A program made the position numbers and the translations under genes. From NCBI GenBank assembly GCA_025667525.1, contig CM046878.1, forward strand, positions 403,861,275 to 403,925,274: a DNA stretch of 64,000 nucleotides. Reading direction: 5' to 3'. Source of the DNA: Glebionis coronaria (taxonomy: Eukaryota > Streptophyta > Magnoliopsida > Asterales > Asteraceae). A model generated the notes under the pieces. It had not been told where the DNA came from. It saw only the letters and a list, made by a program, of their open reading frames with translations, and did no database searches. Positions 45,400-57,499 of the stretch are shown piece by piece; within the stretch, counting starts at the first letter, position 1, and each line of letters opens with the position of its first letter.

Positions 45400-47175
45400 T
45401 GATAACTAGAATTTTATCCAGTTAAAAAGTTATCGTTCTAGTGGTTGGTCTAATCGAATTGATTATTGGTTCAAAGTACGACTCAATTGATTTTGGTAAA
45501 ACAAATATCTTTGGTTGATTTTAAATTAAAAGTGCAAAGACGTAAATGTAAATGACGTAAAAGTAAAATGACTTAAAATAAAATGCGTTAATTTAAAATG
45601 GCGCTAAAATATATCTAAGTCTAATTAAAAGAAAGGGTGCAATATTTAAAACTTTGAAAAGTAAAATAACGACAAATTAAGTGACTTAAAAGTAAAGCGT
45701 GACGAGAATTAAAATATAACAAAGTATTAAAATGAGAACTTAAAAATTAAACAAGACAAAATAGTAAAATAATTACCCTAATCGGAATGTATTCCGATCA
45801 GATGATGATCGGAATATAGACTCACCACCTAATCGGAATATGGGCTTACCTTCTGATCGGAATATAGGTCGGAAACACCACGATCGGAATGCTGTCACTC
45901 GTTCTGATCGGAATACCAAACTAACCCAGATCGGAATGTGTAGTGGACTTAGATCGGAATAATGATCGGAATAGCCAATCGGAATACAGTCACTTACCTC
46001 TGATCGGAATACCAAACTTACCTCTAATCGGAATACTCACAAAGCCTCCAATCGGAATATCATACACCCTTGATCGGAATAACTGTCACTTACCCTGATC
46101 GGAATGTGCTAGATACCCCCAATCGGAATAACACAAACCCTTTTCCGACCAAGCAATGGAGTGCTGGTCGGAATGTATAACCCTTATCCGATCACTAGAT
46201 CAGAATACAGAAGAAAAAACACAAAATAAGCTAGAAAAATAAGCTACTAATTAAATAAGCACGCAACGAAAATTCTAAGGCAAACCGTATAAGAAAAAGC
46301 TACTAAACTGAAATTTAAAGACTTTTATAACACGAAAAGAAAAGGTTTACGAAAAACAAAATTTTATATAAAAATAAATTTTATAAAAAACTTTATAAAC
46401 TTAAAGATAAACACAATAAGCTATAAAAATCAATGATCTAAAACAATCAAAAGCACAAAAACATATCCTTTAATCAAATAAGCAAGATAATAAACACATA
46501 AACATAAAGATCAAGCAAAGAAAGAAAGGTAGAATGAGAGATAAAAACAAGAAAATTAAAGAACACTTACTTGGAAATTAAAGGTATTAAAAGTGCAAGA
46601 CAAGTATTTAAATTTGACATGAAAAGTAAAGGTGCACAAAAGTAAAGGTGGAAGAACTAGTGTCACTCTAGCCAACAAAGAAAAAATGAAACTAGATGAT
46701 CCTATTTATAGTAGATTAGGGAGATGGTTAGAGGAAGCTTCCTCCCCTCCTTCCTTTCTTCTTAATTGCACCATTAAGTCCTTCCCTTCTTAATCTTTTG
46801 TTAATCTTGGACTTTAATGACTTATAGATCGGGATTTCTTTAAACTCGTCTTTTAATTCTTTAATAAATAAGACTCGAGTTCTTCGGCTTTTAGTAAACT
46901 TCCGTCTTTTGACTTTTTCTTTGATAAATCTTCAAAATTGGTCTTGGACTTCCGTTCTTTTTGCACTCTTGACTTCTCGACTTCGTCTTTCATCTTTTTC
47001 TTCAATAAAAGCCCGTAAATGCCCGTGTTTTCTCCACTTTTCACCTTTTCGTCCTAAATCACAACAAAAACACAAACCACGCATAATTCCGACATAAATG
47101 ACATAAAATACACGTTTTGACTCGGTTATTATTGTAATTAAGTGGTAAAAAGGATGGGTGTTTACACACCTATCA
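45400..47175 (-). repeat. Gypsy2 3' LTR (left copy)
   Basis: The ends are TGATA...TATCA on plus. It contains an array of ATCGGAAT words (45780-46207). The rest is AT-rich with TAAAAGTAAA-type phrases. Short ORFs antisense to the array only reflect its repeats. Confidence 0.93.
45780..46207. repeat. Array of ATCGGAAT words in Gypsy2 LTR
   Basis: About 18 copies of (G/A)ATCGGAAT(A/G), nearly all in one orientation on plus, occur at irregular spacing of about 11-45 bp. There is one inverted copy near 45790 and a few degenerate ones (ggtcggaat, gatcagaat). Intervening bases differ, so this is not a simple tandem repeat. The same array is in the other LTR at 53016-53443. Confidence 0.9.
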
Positions 47176-49423
47176 AATCCCCTACACTTGACCATTGCAA
47201 TGTCCTCGTGCAATACATTAGTTACAAAGCACGTTTACATTTTTCATCATAATCAATCCAAGTTGGCCTTTATTAAAGAGATAGAAAACTATAAAACATT
47301 CAAAGTAAAGAAATCAAAAACATACCTTGGGTTTTGGAAATGTCATGAATGATCATCATTCTCAAGTTTTCACATTTTCCAAACCAAGCTTAAAAACGAG
47401 ATCATTGTTATTATAAGTTAGGAAACTAACACGAACTCATGTGGGCCAATTATTCACTTAGACTCCCTTATTCCTAGGTGTATCTCTTATATTTTATTGT
47501 TGTCTTGATTGATCACAAGGATGAATTTTTGACTTATTTTGATAGTTATTTAGTCCGAAAATAAAGTGAACGATTTAATCAATAGTTAGCTAAAGGACAA
47601 AATCTTTTAAAACTACTTCTCGGGACCTCATAAAGTTCATATCTTGGCATAACTCGCTTCGTGATTTGAGACCTTTCTCCGACCGATATTTGGCAGTGAC
47701 TTCATACTTCAAACCTTGAGAGACGTTCATGAAATTATGGTCTTCTCTTCATAATGGAATTTCTTCACTTGAAGTTTTGAGAGATTCATACTTGGACCAC
47801 GACTTCTTCATTTTTCTCCAATCTTTATTTTGGACTTTGATATACAACGATCCGCCTCCTTTTATGACTTGGATCTATTTATCCTCATACATTGCTAGGG
47901 TCTTTTCGGATACACTTCTCCATGACTTTTTGGGAGTTTTTGTTGTTCGTCGTGTGTCTCGATCCTTCATATTGATTTTCGATAAATGATTCTTCACATC
48001 ACTTTGAATCTTTAGCAACAAAATATAGCCCTCATGCCTTGTTAGGGCCTTTTCGGACTCGCCAATCTTCGCATCCCGCTTCAATAAGTTATGCCTTGGC
48101 TATGAACTCTAATCCATACCGAGCAACTTTTAAACAATCTTGGGCTAGAAGCTAAGTAACTTTTCTAATCGTACAACCTTATTTATTGCAGATAAATTTA
48201 TTAACAAGCGATGGGAGAATAGTCTTATAATTAACTCAGATAAATTCTCGAAAGAATACCAAACTTATAATTGACTCTATCATCTCTCGTTCTCCACAGT
48301 TTAAAATCTCAAGGAACGAGACTCGTGGATGCTTAGCCTATTAAATCAAAGTTTTGGGTTTTCGAGTCGCCTATAGGATCTTGCAAACTCTTAGACTTTT
48401 TCAAGTTTAGAAATCGCATTTTAAAGTTCCCTTGAGAAACGACTCTCTAGGATCAATTATAGGAACTTGCGAAAAGTTCTTGTTCTTAACCCGTGAGAGT
48501 TAAGACTTTCGCGTTTTATAGCTCCCTATATAAAAGCCTAGCAAAACTTGACTTAAACACGTTAAGGATACTAGCTAGAGTAAACTTAGACAAGTAAACT
48601 CGGGTTGAGTCAAAAGATTCACAACGTTTGAAAATTAAAACCACTTTACTAAACATTTATTCTAATAAGGAAAGAAAATAACTATAAAAAAGTAAAAACT
48701 AATAGGCCAAAATAGATTAAAAATTTTGAAAAATGTCGAAAAATTGATTTTTCGGTTAAAATGAGGACAAATACAAGGAAAAGACCACTTAACTTCGATA
48801 GAAGTCCCCCCTACACTTAACATAAACATTGTCCTCAATGTTTAAGCATGTGGGAGTAAACTCCCCTACACTTAGGACATTGTGCACTTTGTTTAAATCT
48901 CGCTAAGGAAAAGACAACTAAAGAGATTCCTATTTGAATATTGGAAAATATAAAATAGTGAATCGAAAAGAGTTTAGGATAGAACCGGGAAGAAGTGAAC
49001 ACGGAATCACGGGTCGTCAAGAATTATCAAGAGTGGATGTTTGAAGCTCGAATCCCTGATTAAGAGAGGAGAGGAAATAGCAAACCAACGGGTCTCCCCT
49101 ACACTTAGGATAAAGAAAGCTAAAAGATAGATGCATGGGTTGCCTCCCAAGAAGCGCTTGATTTTGTTAACTGAGTCGTAAGCCAGACTCGACCTTGATC
49201 ATCATAGGAAGAAGCATGAAACATATCCACCAGGATCAAAGACATAGTTTTCGTCCATCAAATAGCACAAGCTTAAGGCGAACAAGGCAAGCCAAAGAAG
49301 AGTAGGCAAGGTTCCCTTAAGCAGCGATGGAGCACGATGGAAGCAAGGGTGAAGTGGTGCAAGCAGATTTCCATAAGTTCCAAAAATATTTCCTTTTATT
49401 TCATCAGGTGGATACTGAGATGG
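47176..49423 (-). other. Gypsy2 3' untranslated region with repeated polypurine-tract-like modules
   Basis: No gene is seen in 2.25 kb. The tract beside the LTR (47176-47190, on minus CAAGTGTAGGGGATT) is echoed at 48805-48818, 48861-48874 and 49094-49106, with similar neighbouring words (cattgtcctc). Parts near 47400-47560 and 48150-48300 resemble the 3' UTRs of Gypsy1 and Gypsy3. Confidence 0.7.
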
Positions 49424-50731
49424 CTACAAAATATCAATACCTCGGTCGAACACCTTTTCCATTAAGGGAAAATAGCACTCAGGCTTAGCATAGTGTGAAG
49501 AAGATCCGCGAAGAAGCACAACCTCTTCCTCAGAAGGGGGACAAAGAGATGTTAAATCATACGTGCTGCGGATATTGGTGTCGACCGGTTTCTTCTCCTT
49601 TGAAAGAATGTTCTTCAAATCCAAAGTAGGATCAAGACGATAATCTTCAAAATCGAAAGGAGGAGCATCACTCTCATGAGGGAAGTAAGTGTTGAGAAAC
49701 GTAGAGAAGTCTTCCTCAAATGAGTAATCGTCCAAAGTAGGATCGAGTGATGGCGGAGGATCTTCATCATGTGAAGAATCACTCGAAAGAGTATCAGTCT
49801 CATCAAAATCATCATATGTGGGCAGATCGGGATACTCGGAGGTAAGGTCATCATAATCATCCGAATCTGAGCTAGACTCATCATCATAAGCATCAAAGAC
49901 CGGTGGAGAATCATAAATGGGAGAAGCGTCCAAATTGGATAGAGAATCATCCACATCATCTTGAAAAAGTGGATTATCAATGCAAGAGTCGAATAGAGGA
50001 TTGTTGTAGACGAAAAAATCATCAAGCACATTAATCATATTCACTGATTCTCGTCCATAGGATTTGCTTGTAAGCTTCCCCATTTTAAAAACTTGTGAAT
50101 CATTCCCGACTCTTAAGATTAACTCACCTTCGGAAACATCAACTAGAGCTCGTCCGGTTCTCAAGAATGACCGACCAAGTATTAAAGGAATACGAGGGTC
50201 CATTTCATAATCAACGACGACAAAATCGACCGGGAAAGTAAATGTGCCAACTTTGATGAACACATCTTCGGCAATACCAACGGGGTAAGCGAGAGTGCGA
50301 TTTGCAAGTTCGAGAGTCATCTTCGTTGGAGTGAGGTCGGGTAATGATAGTGTTTTCCAAACACTCAAAGGCATCAAATTAATACAGGCCCCGAGATCAG
50401 CTAGGGCAGTAAATTCTTCAGTTTTGTTGAAAACGCAAGGCAACACAAAACGACCGGGATCTCCAAGCTTTTTCGGAAGTTCTTTAAGAATAACTGCAGA
50501 GCAGTTTTCATTTAAGCGTGTGTTGGCGAGCTCAATCAACTTTTCCTTCTTGTTAAGCAATTCCTTGAATGCTTTGACAAATTTCGGCATGTGGACAAGT
50601 GCTTCGAGAAATCTAATGTTGAAATTCATTTGAGAGATCATCTTCACATAGCTCGACATTTCAGAGTCATCCTTGGTTAGCATTTTGGTCTTGCCTAAAC
50701 GAGAGGGATAAGGGATATTGGGTTTGGGTGG
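49424..50731 (-). CDS. Gypsy2 aspartic protease region
   Basis: In frame with gag, beyond a stop at 50732-50734. The frame is open from that stop, so the first Met (50683) need not be the true start; it lies just after the PNIPYPSRL-like boundary motif. The retropepsin core is FTALADLGACINLMPL (catalytic Asp at about residue 96 from that Met) and PRIPLILGRSFLRTGRALVD. The C-terminal 190 residues are highly acidic (Asp/Ser/Tyr/Pro) and end where RT would be expected. The protease would process Gag; the absence of RT makes it useful only in trans-packaged particles. Confidence 0.85.
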   Translation of the reverse strand, partial: PPKPNIPYPSRLGKTKMLTKDDSEMSSYVKMISQMNFNIRFLEALVHMPKFVKAFKELLNKKEKLIELANTRLNENCSAVILKELPKKLGDPGRFVLPCVFNKTEEFTALADLGACINLMPLSVWKTLSLPDLTPTKMTLELANRTLAYPVGIAEDVFIKVGTFTFPVDFVVVDYEMDPRIPLILGRSFLRTGRALVDVSEGELILRVGNDSQVFKMGKLTSKSYGRESVNMINVLDDFFVYNNPLFDSCIDNPLFQDDVDDSLSNLDASPIYDSPPVFDAYDDESSSDSDDYDDLTSEYPDLPTYDDFDETDTLSSDSSHDEDPPPSLDPTLDDYSFEEDFSTFLNTYFPHESDAPPFDFEDYRLDPTLDLKNILSKEKKPVDTNIRSTYDLTSLCPPSEEEVVLLRGSSSHYAKPECYFPLMEKVFDRGIDIL

Positions 50732-52387
50732 TTAAGGTGCATGTGTAGTAGGTAAAGGTTGAGATGTTGAAGGGTCCTTCCTAGGTACATCGTCATGACG
50801 AGGCGGAGATGGTAATGGTGCACTAATACTAGGTGTAGGAGGAGTAGGGATAAATGGTGGTTTAGGAGGTGTAGATGATGGGGGCGGGATCGGTGGTCCT
50901 ACGATGGTGACTCCACTACGGGTAGTAATAGCACTCACATTTGCTCGCGGATTGGTGACGATGTTTGAAGGTAGAGAACTTGAAGAAGAAGGTTGAGCGG
51001 CGGGCAAGAAACTAGCAAGCATATTCTTCAAATCATTTGTTTGATTGCTGAAGGAGGATTGAATATTATCTCGAAGCTCGGATCTAATCTCATTTCCTTG
51101 CTTGGTGATATCTCCTTTCAAATTGATAATTCGGCTCTGAAGATTCTTGATTTGCTCACCTTGGGTTCTCATGATGGCTTCAACATCGGGGTTAATGGGT
51201 GGGGTTTGTTGAGCGGGTGGGTGATAAGGATTAGAAGCTCTTGGTGGGATTTGGTTGCTACTATTGTAGTTGTTGGCGGGGTTTTGGTTTTGAGGAGAAA
51301 AAACGGGTGAAAGGTAATTGTTGGACCGGTAACTCAGCAAATTTATATCCCCTTGTTGTCGAGCTTGGTAATTTTTCGGTGAATAATTACCATAAGCTGC
51401 ATACACATTTTCCGGATTTCCTTGTGTAGAAGGACAATCAGTGTACGAGTGAGGACCGCCGCATGTTTCACAAGAAGGTGCAACCGCTTTAACTTGTTGT
51501 TGTTGGTTTGAAGCGAGAAGCAAGATAATTTTGCTCATTTCAGTCATCATGCGGGTGAGTTCGGGCATATCAGGGTTTGCTGAAGTAGAAGAGACATTGA
51601 CTCTCGGGTTGTTCCTTGAAGAAGCAGAGGAATCCCAGTTTTTGTGGTGAGTAGTCATGTTCTCAATAAGCTCTCTACACTCCTCGGGTCTCCTTTTCAT
51701 GAATGTGCCACCGGCGGCTGCATTAATCGTATCACGATCTCGAAAAGTTAATCCGTTGTAGAAAGTGTCAATTAAGGTCACAGGGAGCATGTTGTGGTTT
51801 GGACAACGATTAATCAAGACATTATATCTTTCCCAAGCATCAAAAAGAGATTCATCGGGATCTTGCATGAAACCGCTGATTTGATTGCGAAGGCTTGTGA
51901 CCATGGATGGTGGAAAGTAGCGCGACAAAAAGCGTTGAGTCATGTCATCCCAAGTATGAATTGAATTGTTCGGGAGACGATCAAACCATTTCTCGGCGTG
52001 ATGTGATAAAGTATGTGGAAAGAGTTGAAGGCGTAGAACATCCATTGTGGCACTAGGCAACTTCATGCTTTGGGTGATTTTAATGAACCTGTCGAGGTGT
52101 TTGTTGGCATCATCATCAGGCATTCCGACGAATGGATTAGTTTGCACTTGCTGAATCATGTGGTGTTTCAACGAAAACTCCGGAGCCGTGATTTGCATCG
52201 ATGCAATCGGTCCTCCTCGTCCAAACATGGTAGGTTGACAAAGCTCCTCCATTGTCCGAAGATCGGGCTGTGGAAGAACATTGTTGTTATTGTTGAGGTG
52301 CGGTGGATTATTATTGTTGTTAACACCTGACATACTTAAATCTTCTCGAGTCTCGGGCTCTTGATAATTAGAAGATCTAGTACGCAT
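50732..52387 (-). CDS. gag: Gypsy2 Gag, about 551 aa
   Basis: I choose the Met at 52387 (MRTRSSNYQEPETRED). The longer open frame to 52444 adds only a hydrophobic T-rich translation next to the leader. Capsid motifs are Athila-type: DDDANKHLDRFIKI, LFPHTLSHHAEKWFD, DDMTQRFLSRYFPPS, DTFYNGLTFRDR and NAAAGGTFM. A zinc knuckle of the form CETCGGPHSYTDC sits near 51450. Then come Asn/Gln/Pro-rich stretches, a coiled coil (about 51190-51030) and a Pro-rich tail. The only stop in the gag-protease frame is the TAA at 50732, 10 codons before the PYPSRL motif. The Gypsy1 gag has a stop at nearly the same boundary, so a leaky stop is possible. Confidence 0.88.
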   Translation of the reverse strand: MRTRSSNYQEPETREDLSMSGVNNNNNPPHLNNNNNVLPQPDLRTMEELCQPTMFGRGGPIASMQITAPEFSLKHHMIQQVQTNPFVGMPDDDANKHLDRFIKITQSMKLPSATMDVLRLQLFPHTLSHHAEKWFDRLPNNSIHTWDDMTQRFLSRYFPPSMVTSLRNQISGFMQDPDESLFDAWERYNVLINRCPNHNMLPVTLIDTFYNGLTFRDRDTINAAAGGTFMKRRPEECRELIENMTTHHKNWDSSASSRNNPRVNVSSTSANPDMPELTRMMTEMSKIILLLASNQQQQVKAVAPSCETCGGPHSYTDCPSTQGNPENVYAAYGNYSPKNYQARQQGDINLLSYRSNNYLSPVFSPQNQNPANNYNSSNQIPPRASNPYHPPAQQTPPINPDVEAIMRTQGEQIKNLQSRIINLKGDITKQGNEIRSELRDNIQSSFSNQTNDLKNMLASFLPAAQPSSSSSLPSNIVTNPRANVSAITTRSGVTIVGPPIPPPSSTPPKPPFIPTPPTPSISAPLPSPPRHDDVPRKDPSTSQPLPTTHAP

Positions 52388-52616
52388 ACACCTACAAAGA
52401 CAAAAGAAAAAGAAACCAAACACAAAGACAATATATATACACAATAAAGATAAAATCTTTTTGGATTTTTGAAATTTTTAATTTTTATGGTTTTTTATCA
52501 ATTTTTAATTTTTATGGTTTTTTGAATTTTTTATGCAAGAAAAATAACGCTCACAAGTGAACGGATCCCAAAAAGCAACGCGTCTCTCACAGAAAACCGT
52601 TAATCTTTACAAAAAG

Positions 52617-52633
52617 AGCCGGCAGCGGCGCCA
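52617..52633 (-). other. Gypsy2 primer-binding site (Asp tRNA type)
   Basis: On minus TGGCGCCGCTGCCGGCT begins 2 nt after the LTR end. It is nearly the same site as in Gypsy1. Confidence 0.85.
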
Positions 52634-52635
52634 TT

Positions 52636-54411
52636 TGATGACTAGAATTTTATCCAGTTAAAAAGTTATCGTTCTAGTGGTTGGTCTAATCGAATTGATT
52701 ATTGGTTCAAAGTACGACTCAGTTGATTTTGGTAAAACAAATATCTTTGGTTGATTTTAAATTAAAAGTGCAAAGACGTAAATGTAAATGACGTAAAAGT
52801 AAAATGACTTAAAATAACATGCATTAATTTAAAATGGCGTTAAAATAAATCTAAGTCTAATTAAAAGAAAGGGTGCAATATTTAAAACTTTGAAAAGTAA
52901 AATAACGATAAATTAAGTGACTTAAAAGTAAACCGTGACGAGAATTAAAATATAACAAAGTATTAAAATGAGAACTTAAAAATTAAACAAGACAAAATAG
53001 TAAAATAATTACCCTAATCGGAATGTATTCCGATCAGATGATGATCGGAATATAGACTCACCACCTAATCGGAATATGGGCTTACCTTCTGATCGGAATA
53101 TAGGTCGGAAACACCACGATCGGAATGTTGTCACTCGTTCTGATCGGAATACCAAACTAACCCAGATCGGAATGTGTAGTGGACTCAGATCGGAATAATG
53201 ATCGGAATAGCCAATCGGAATACTGTCACTTACCTCTGATCGGAATACCAAACTTACCTCTAATCGGAATACTCACAAAGCCTCCAATCGGAATATCATA
53301 CACCCTTGATCGGAATAACTGTCACTTACCCTGATCGGAATGTGCTAGATACCCCCAATCGGAATAACACAAACCCTTTTCCGACCAAGCAATGGAGTGC
53401 TGGTCGGAATGTATAACCCTTATCGGATCACTAGATCGGAATACAGAAGAAAAAACACAAAATAAGCTAGAAAAATAAGCTACTAATCAAATAAGCACAC
53501 AACGAAAATCCTAAGGCAAACCGTATAAGAAAAAGCTACTAAACTGAAATTTAAAGACTTTTATAACACGAAAAGAAAAGGTTTACGAAAAACAAACTTT
53601 TATATAAAAATAACTTTTATAAAAAACTTTATAAACTTAAAGATAAACACAATAACCTATAAAAATCAATGATCTAAAACAATCAAAAGCACAAAAACAT
53701 ATCCTTTAATCAAATAAGCAAGATAATATACACATAAACATAAAGATGAAGCAAAGAAAGAAAGGTAGAATGAGAGATAAAAACAAGAAAATTAAAGAAC
53801 ACTTACTTAGAAATTAAAGGTATTAAAAGTGCAAGACAAGTATTTAAATTTGACATGAAAAGTAAAGGTGCACAAAAGTAAAGGTGGAAGAACTAGTGTC
53901 ACTCTAGCCAACAAAGAAAAAATGAAACTAGATGATCCTATTTATAGTAGATTAGGGAGATGGTTAGAGGAAGCTTCCTCCCCTCCTTCCTTTCTTCTTA
54001 ATTGCACCATTAAGTCATTCCCTTCTTAATCTTTTGTTAATCTTGGACTTTAATGACTTATGGCTCGGGATTTCTTTAAACTCGTCTTTTAATTCTTTAA
54101 TAAATAAGACTCGAGTTCTTCGGCTTTTAGTAAACTTCCGTCTTTTGACTTTTTCTTTGATAAATCTTCAGAATTGGTCTTGGACTTCCGTTCTTTTTGC
54201 ACTCTTGACTTCTCGACTTCGTCTTTCATCTTTTTCTTCAATAAAAGCCCGTAAATGCCCGTGTTTTCTCCACTTTTCACATTTTCGTCCTAAATCACAA
54301 CAAAAACACAAACCACGCATAATTCCGACATAAATGACATAAAATACACGTTTTGGCTCGGTTATTATTGTAATTAAGTGGTAAAAAGGATGGGTGTTTA
54401 CACACCTATCA
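52636..54411 (-). repeat. Gypsy2 5' LTR (right copy)
   Basis: It is 1776 bp with the same length and content as the left copy, including the ATCGGAAT array at 53016-53443. The duplication gccat follows at 54412. Confidence 0.93.
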
Positions 54412-54416
54412 GCCAT

Positions 54417-55190
<774 letters not shown>

Positions 55191-55200
55191 AAACTCTTAT

Positions 55201-56643
55201 ATAGGAAGGATGGTGAAACAGTTCCTTAAATACTAAATTGTATAAAAATGACACATGTAATTCATTAAATGGTTTCCATAAAATTCTTCAAAAAGAAAAT
55301 AGGAATTCCAAATGATGCCTTAAATACAAAGTTCAATAAAAATATATATAGGAATTACAAATGATGTCTTAAATACAAAATTCTATAAAAATATATAAGG
55401 AATGAGGGTGAAACAATACCTTAAATACATAATTCTATAAAAATGATTCCATAAAATGCTTCAAAAATAAAATAGGAATTACAAATGATGCCTTAAATAT
55501 AAGATTCTATAAAAATATATATAGGAATTACGAATGATGCCTTAAATACAAAATTCCATAATAATATTTATGGAATGATGGTGAAACAATGCCTTAAATA
55601 TAAAATTCTATAAAAATGATTCCATAAAATGCTTCAAAAATAAAATAGGAATTACAAATGATTCCTTAAATACAAAATTCTATAAAAATATATATAGGAA
55701 TTAAAAATGGTGCCTTAAATACAAAATTCTATAAAAATATATAAGGAATGATGGTGAAACAATGCCTTAAATACAAAATTCTATAAAAATGATTCCATAA
55801 AATACTTCAAAAATAAAAAAGGAATTACAAATGATGCCTTAAATTCAAAATTCTATAAAAATATATATAGGAATTATATACAAAATTCTATAAAAATATA
55901 TAAGGACGGATGGTGAAATAATGCCTTAAATACAAAATTCTATAAAAATGATTCCATAAAATGCTTCAAAAATAAAATAGGAATTACAAATGATGACTTA
56001 AATACAAAATTCTATAAAAATATATATTGGAATTATAAATGATGTCTTAAATACAAAATTATATAAAAATAAATATGGAAGGATGGTGAAACAATGCCTA
56101 AAATACAAAATTCTATAAAAATAATCCTATAAAATGCTTCAAAAATAAAATAGGAATTACAAATGATGCCTTAAATACAAAATTCTATAAAAATATATAT
56201 AGGAATTACAAATGATGCCTTAAATACAAAATTCTATAAAAATATATACGGAATGATGGTGAAACAATGCCTTAAATAAAAAAAGTCTATAAAAATAATT
56301 CCATAAAATGCTTCAAAAATAAAATAGGAATTACAAATAATGCCTTAAATACAAAATTCTATAAAAATATATATAGGAATTACAAATGATGTCTTAAATA
56401 CAAAATTCAATAAAAATATATAGGGAAGGATGGTGAAACAATGTCTTAAATACAAAATTCTATAAAAATAATTCCATAAAATGCATCAAAAATAAAATAG
56501 GAATTACATATGATGCCTTAAATTCAAAATTCTATAAAAAAATATATATATGAATTACAAATGATGACATAAATATAAAATTCTATAAAAATATATAAGG
56601 AAGGATGGTGAAATAATGCCTTAAATACAAAATTCTATAAAAA
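55201..56643. repeat. AT-rich satellite-like array, units of about 165-180 bp
   Basis: The phrase ggtgaaacaat or close variants recurs near 55407, 55572, 55752, 55906, 56076, 56240, 56420 and 56600, giving about eight units. Each unit contains two or three sub-repeats of the form '...ccttaaatacaaaattctataaaaat', joined by 'ggaattacaaatgatg' and by 'gattccataaaatgcttc'. Copies differ by point changes and small indels. No gene is seen. Confidence 0.93.
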
Positions 56644-56985
56644 TGCACAACAATAATATTAATTTCAAAAAAAATAATGTAAAAACATTATTCATAATAT
56701 TAACATATACAAAACTTATTACCTCATAAAATTCAAAATAGATAAAATATTTATACAATATTATTAAAATTATAAAAAAAAATTAATGTAACAAACTTAT
56801 TCATACCGTTAACTTATGCCAATTCAATTAACTCATAATATTCTTAAATAAATAAAATATCTTAAACTACGTTATTTTTGTCTATTCTATGCTACATTAT
56901 TAAAATATCAATGTCATAACTAACACTACATATACTAAACTTCTAATACAAAGACACATAAATTCAATTTTCATTAAAAAATATA
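56644..56985. other. AT-rich spacer, no gene seen
   Basis: Sequence of about 85% A/T between the array and the Helitron-like end. It has words such as aacttat and aataaaatat but no repeat unit or ORF worth calling. Confidence 0.6.
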
Positions 56986-56998
56986 TACATAAAGCTAG

Positions 56999-57027
56999 CC
57001 CGTCCACCGGACGGGTCTAAGGGCTAG
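56999..57027 (+). mobile_element. Helitron-like 3' terminus
   Basis: A perfect hairpin, CCCGTCC-acc-GGACGGG (56999-57015), is followed 8 nt later by CTAG and then T. Helitrons end in a GC-rich hairpin and CTRR inserted before T. The 5' TC end was not located; the satellite array upstream could belong to the same element. Confidence 0.5.
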
Positions 57028-57033
57028 TGTATA

Positions 57034-57456
<423 letters not shown>

Positions 57457-57478
57457 ATATATATACTAGGTAAGGTGC

Positions 57479-57498
57479 CCGCGCTCCGCCGCGGCTAG
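57479..57498 (+). mobile_element. Second Helitron-like 3' terminus
   Basis: CCGCG-ctccgc-CGCGG hairpin is directly followed by CTAG and T. The spacing from hairpin to CTAG is shorter than usual, so confidence is lower than for the end at 57027. Confidence 0.35.
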
Positions 57499-57499
57499 T

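Larger units (their letters stand above)
45400..54411 (-). mobile_element. Gypsy2: non-autonomous Athila-like element with only gag and protease
   Basis: Two LTRs of exactly 1776 bp (45400-47175, 52636-54411) differ at about 28 sites by eye (1.6%). The duplication gccat is perfect (45395-45399, 54412-54416). An Asp-tRNA primer site and a polypurine tract are present. The 5460-bp interior encodes gag and protease on minus but no RT, RNase H or integrase motif in any frame. It must rely on enzymes from a relative, and the low LTR divergence shows it moved fairly recently. Confidence 0.92.

Noticed and set aside
45773..46015. ORF with Phe-Arg-Ser-Glu repeats on minus (also 53009-53251)
   Set aside because: It is the antisense reading of the ATCGGAAT word array in an LTR.
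47176..49423. Hidden RT or integrase in Gypsy2
   Set aside because: No RT or integrase motif was seen in any frame in this stretch.
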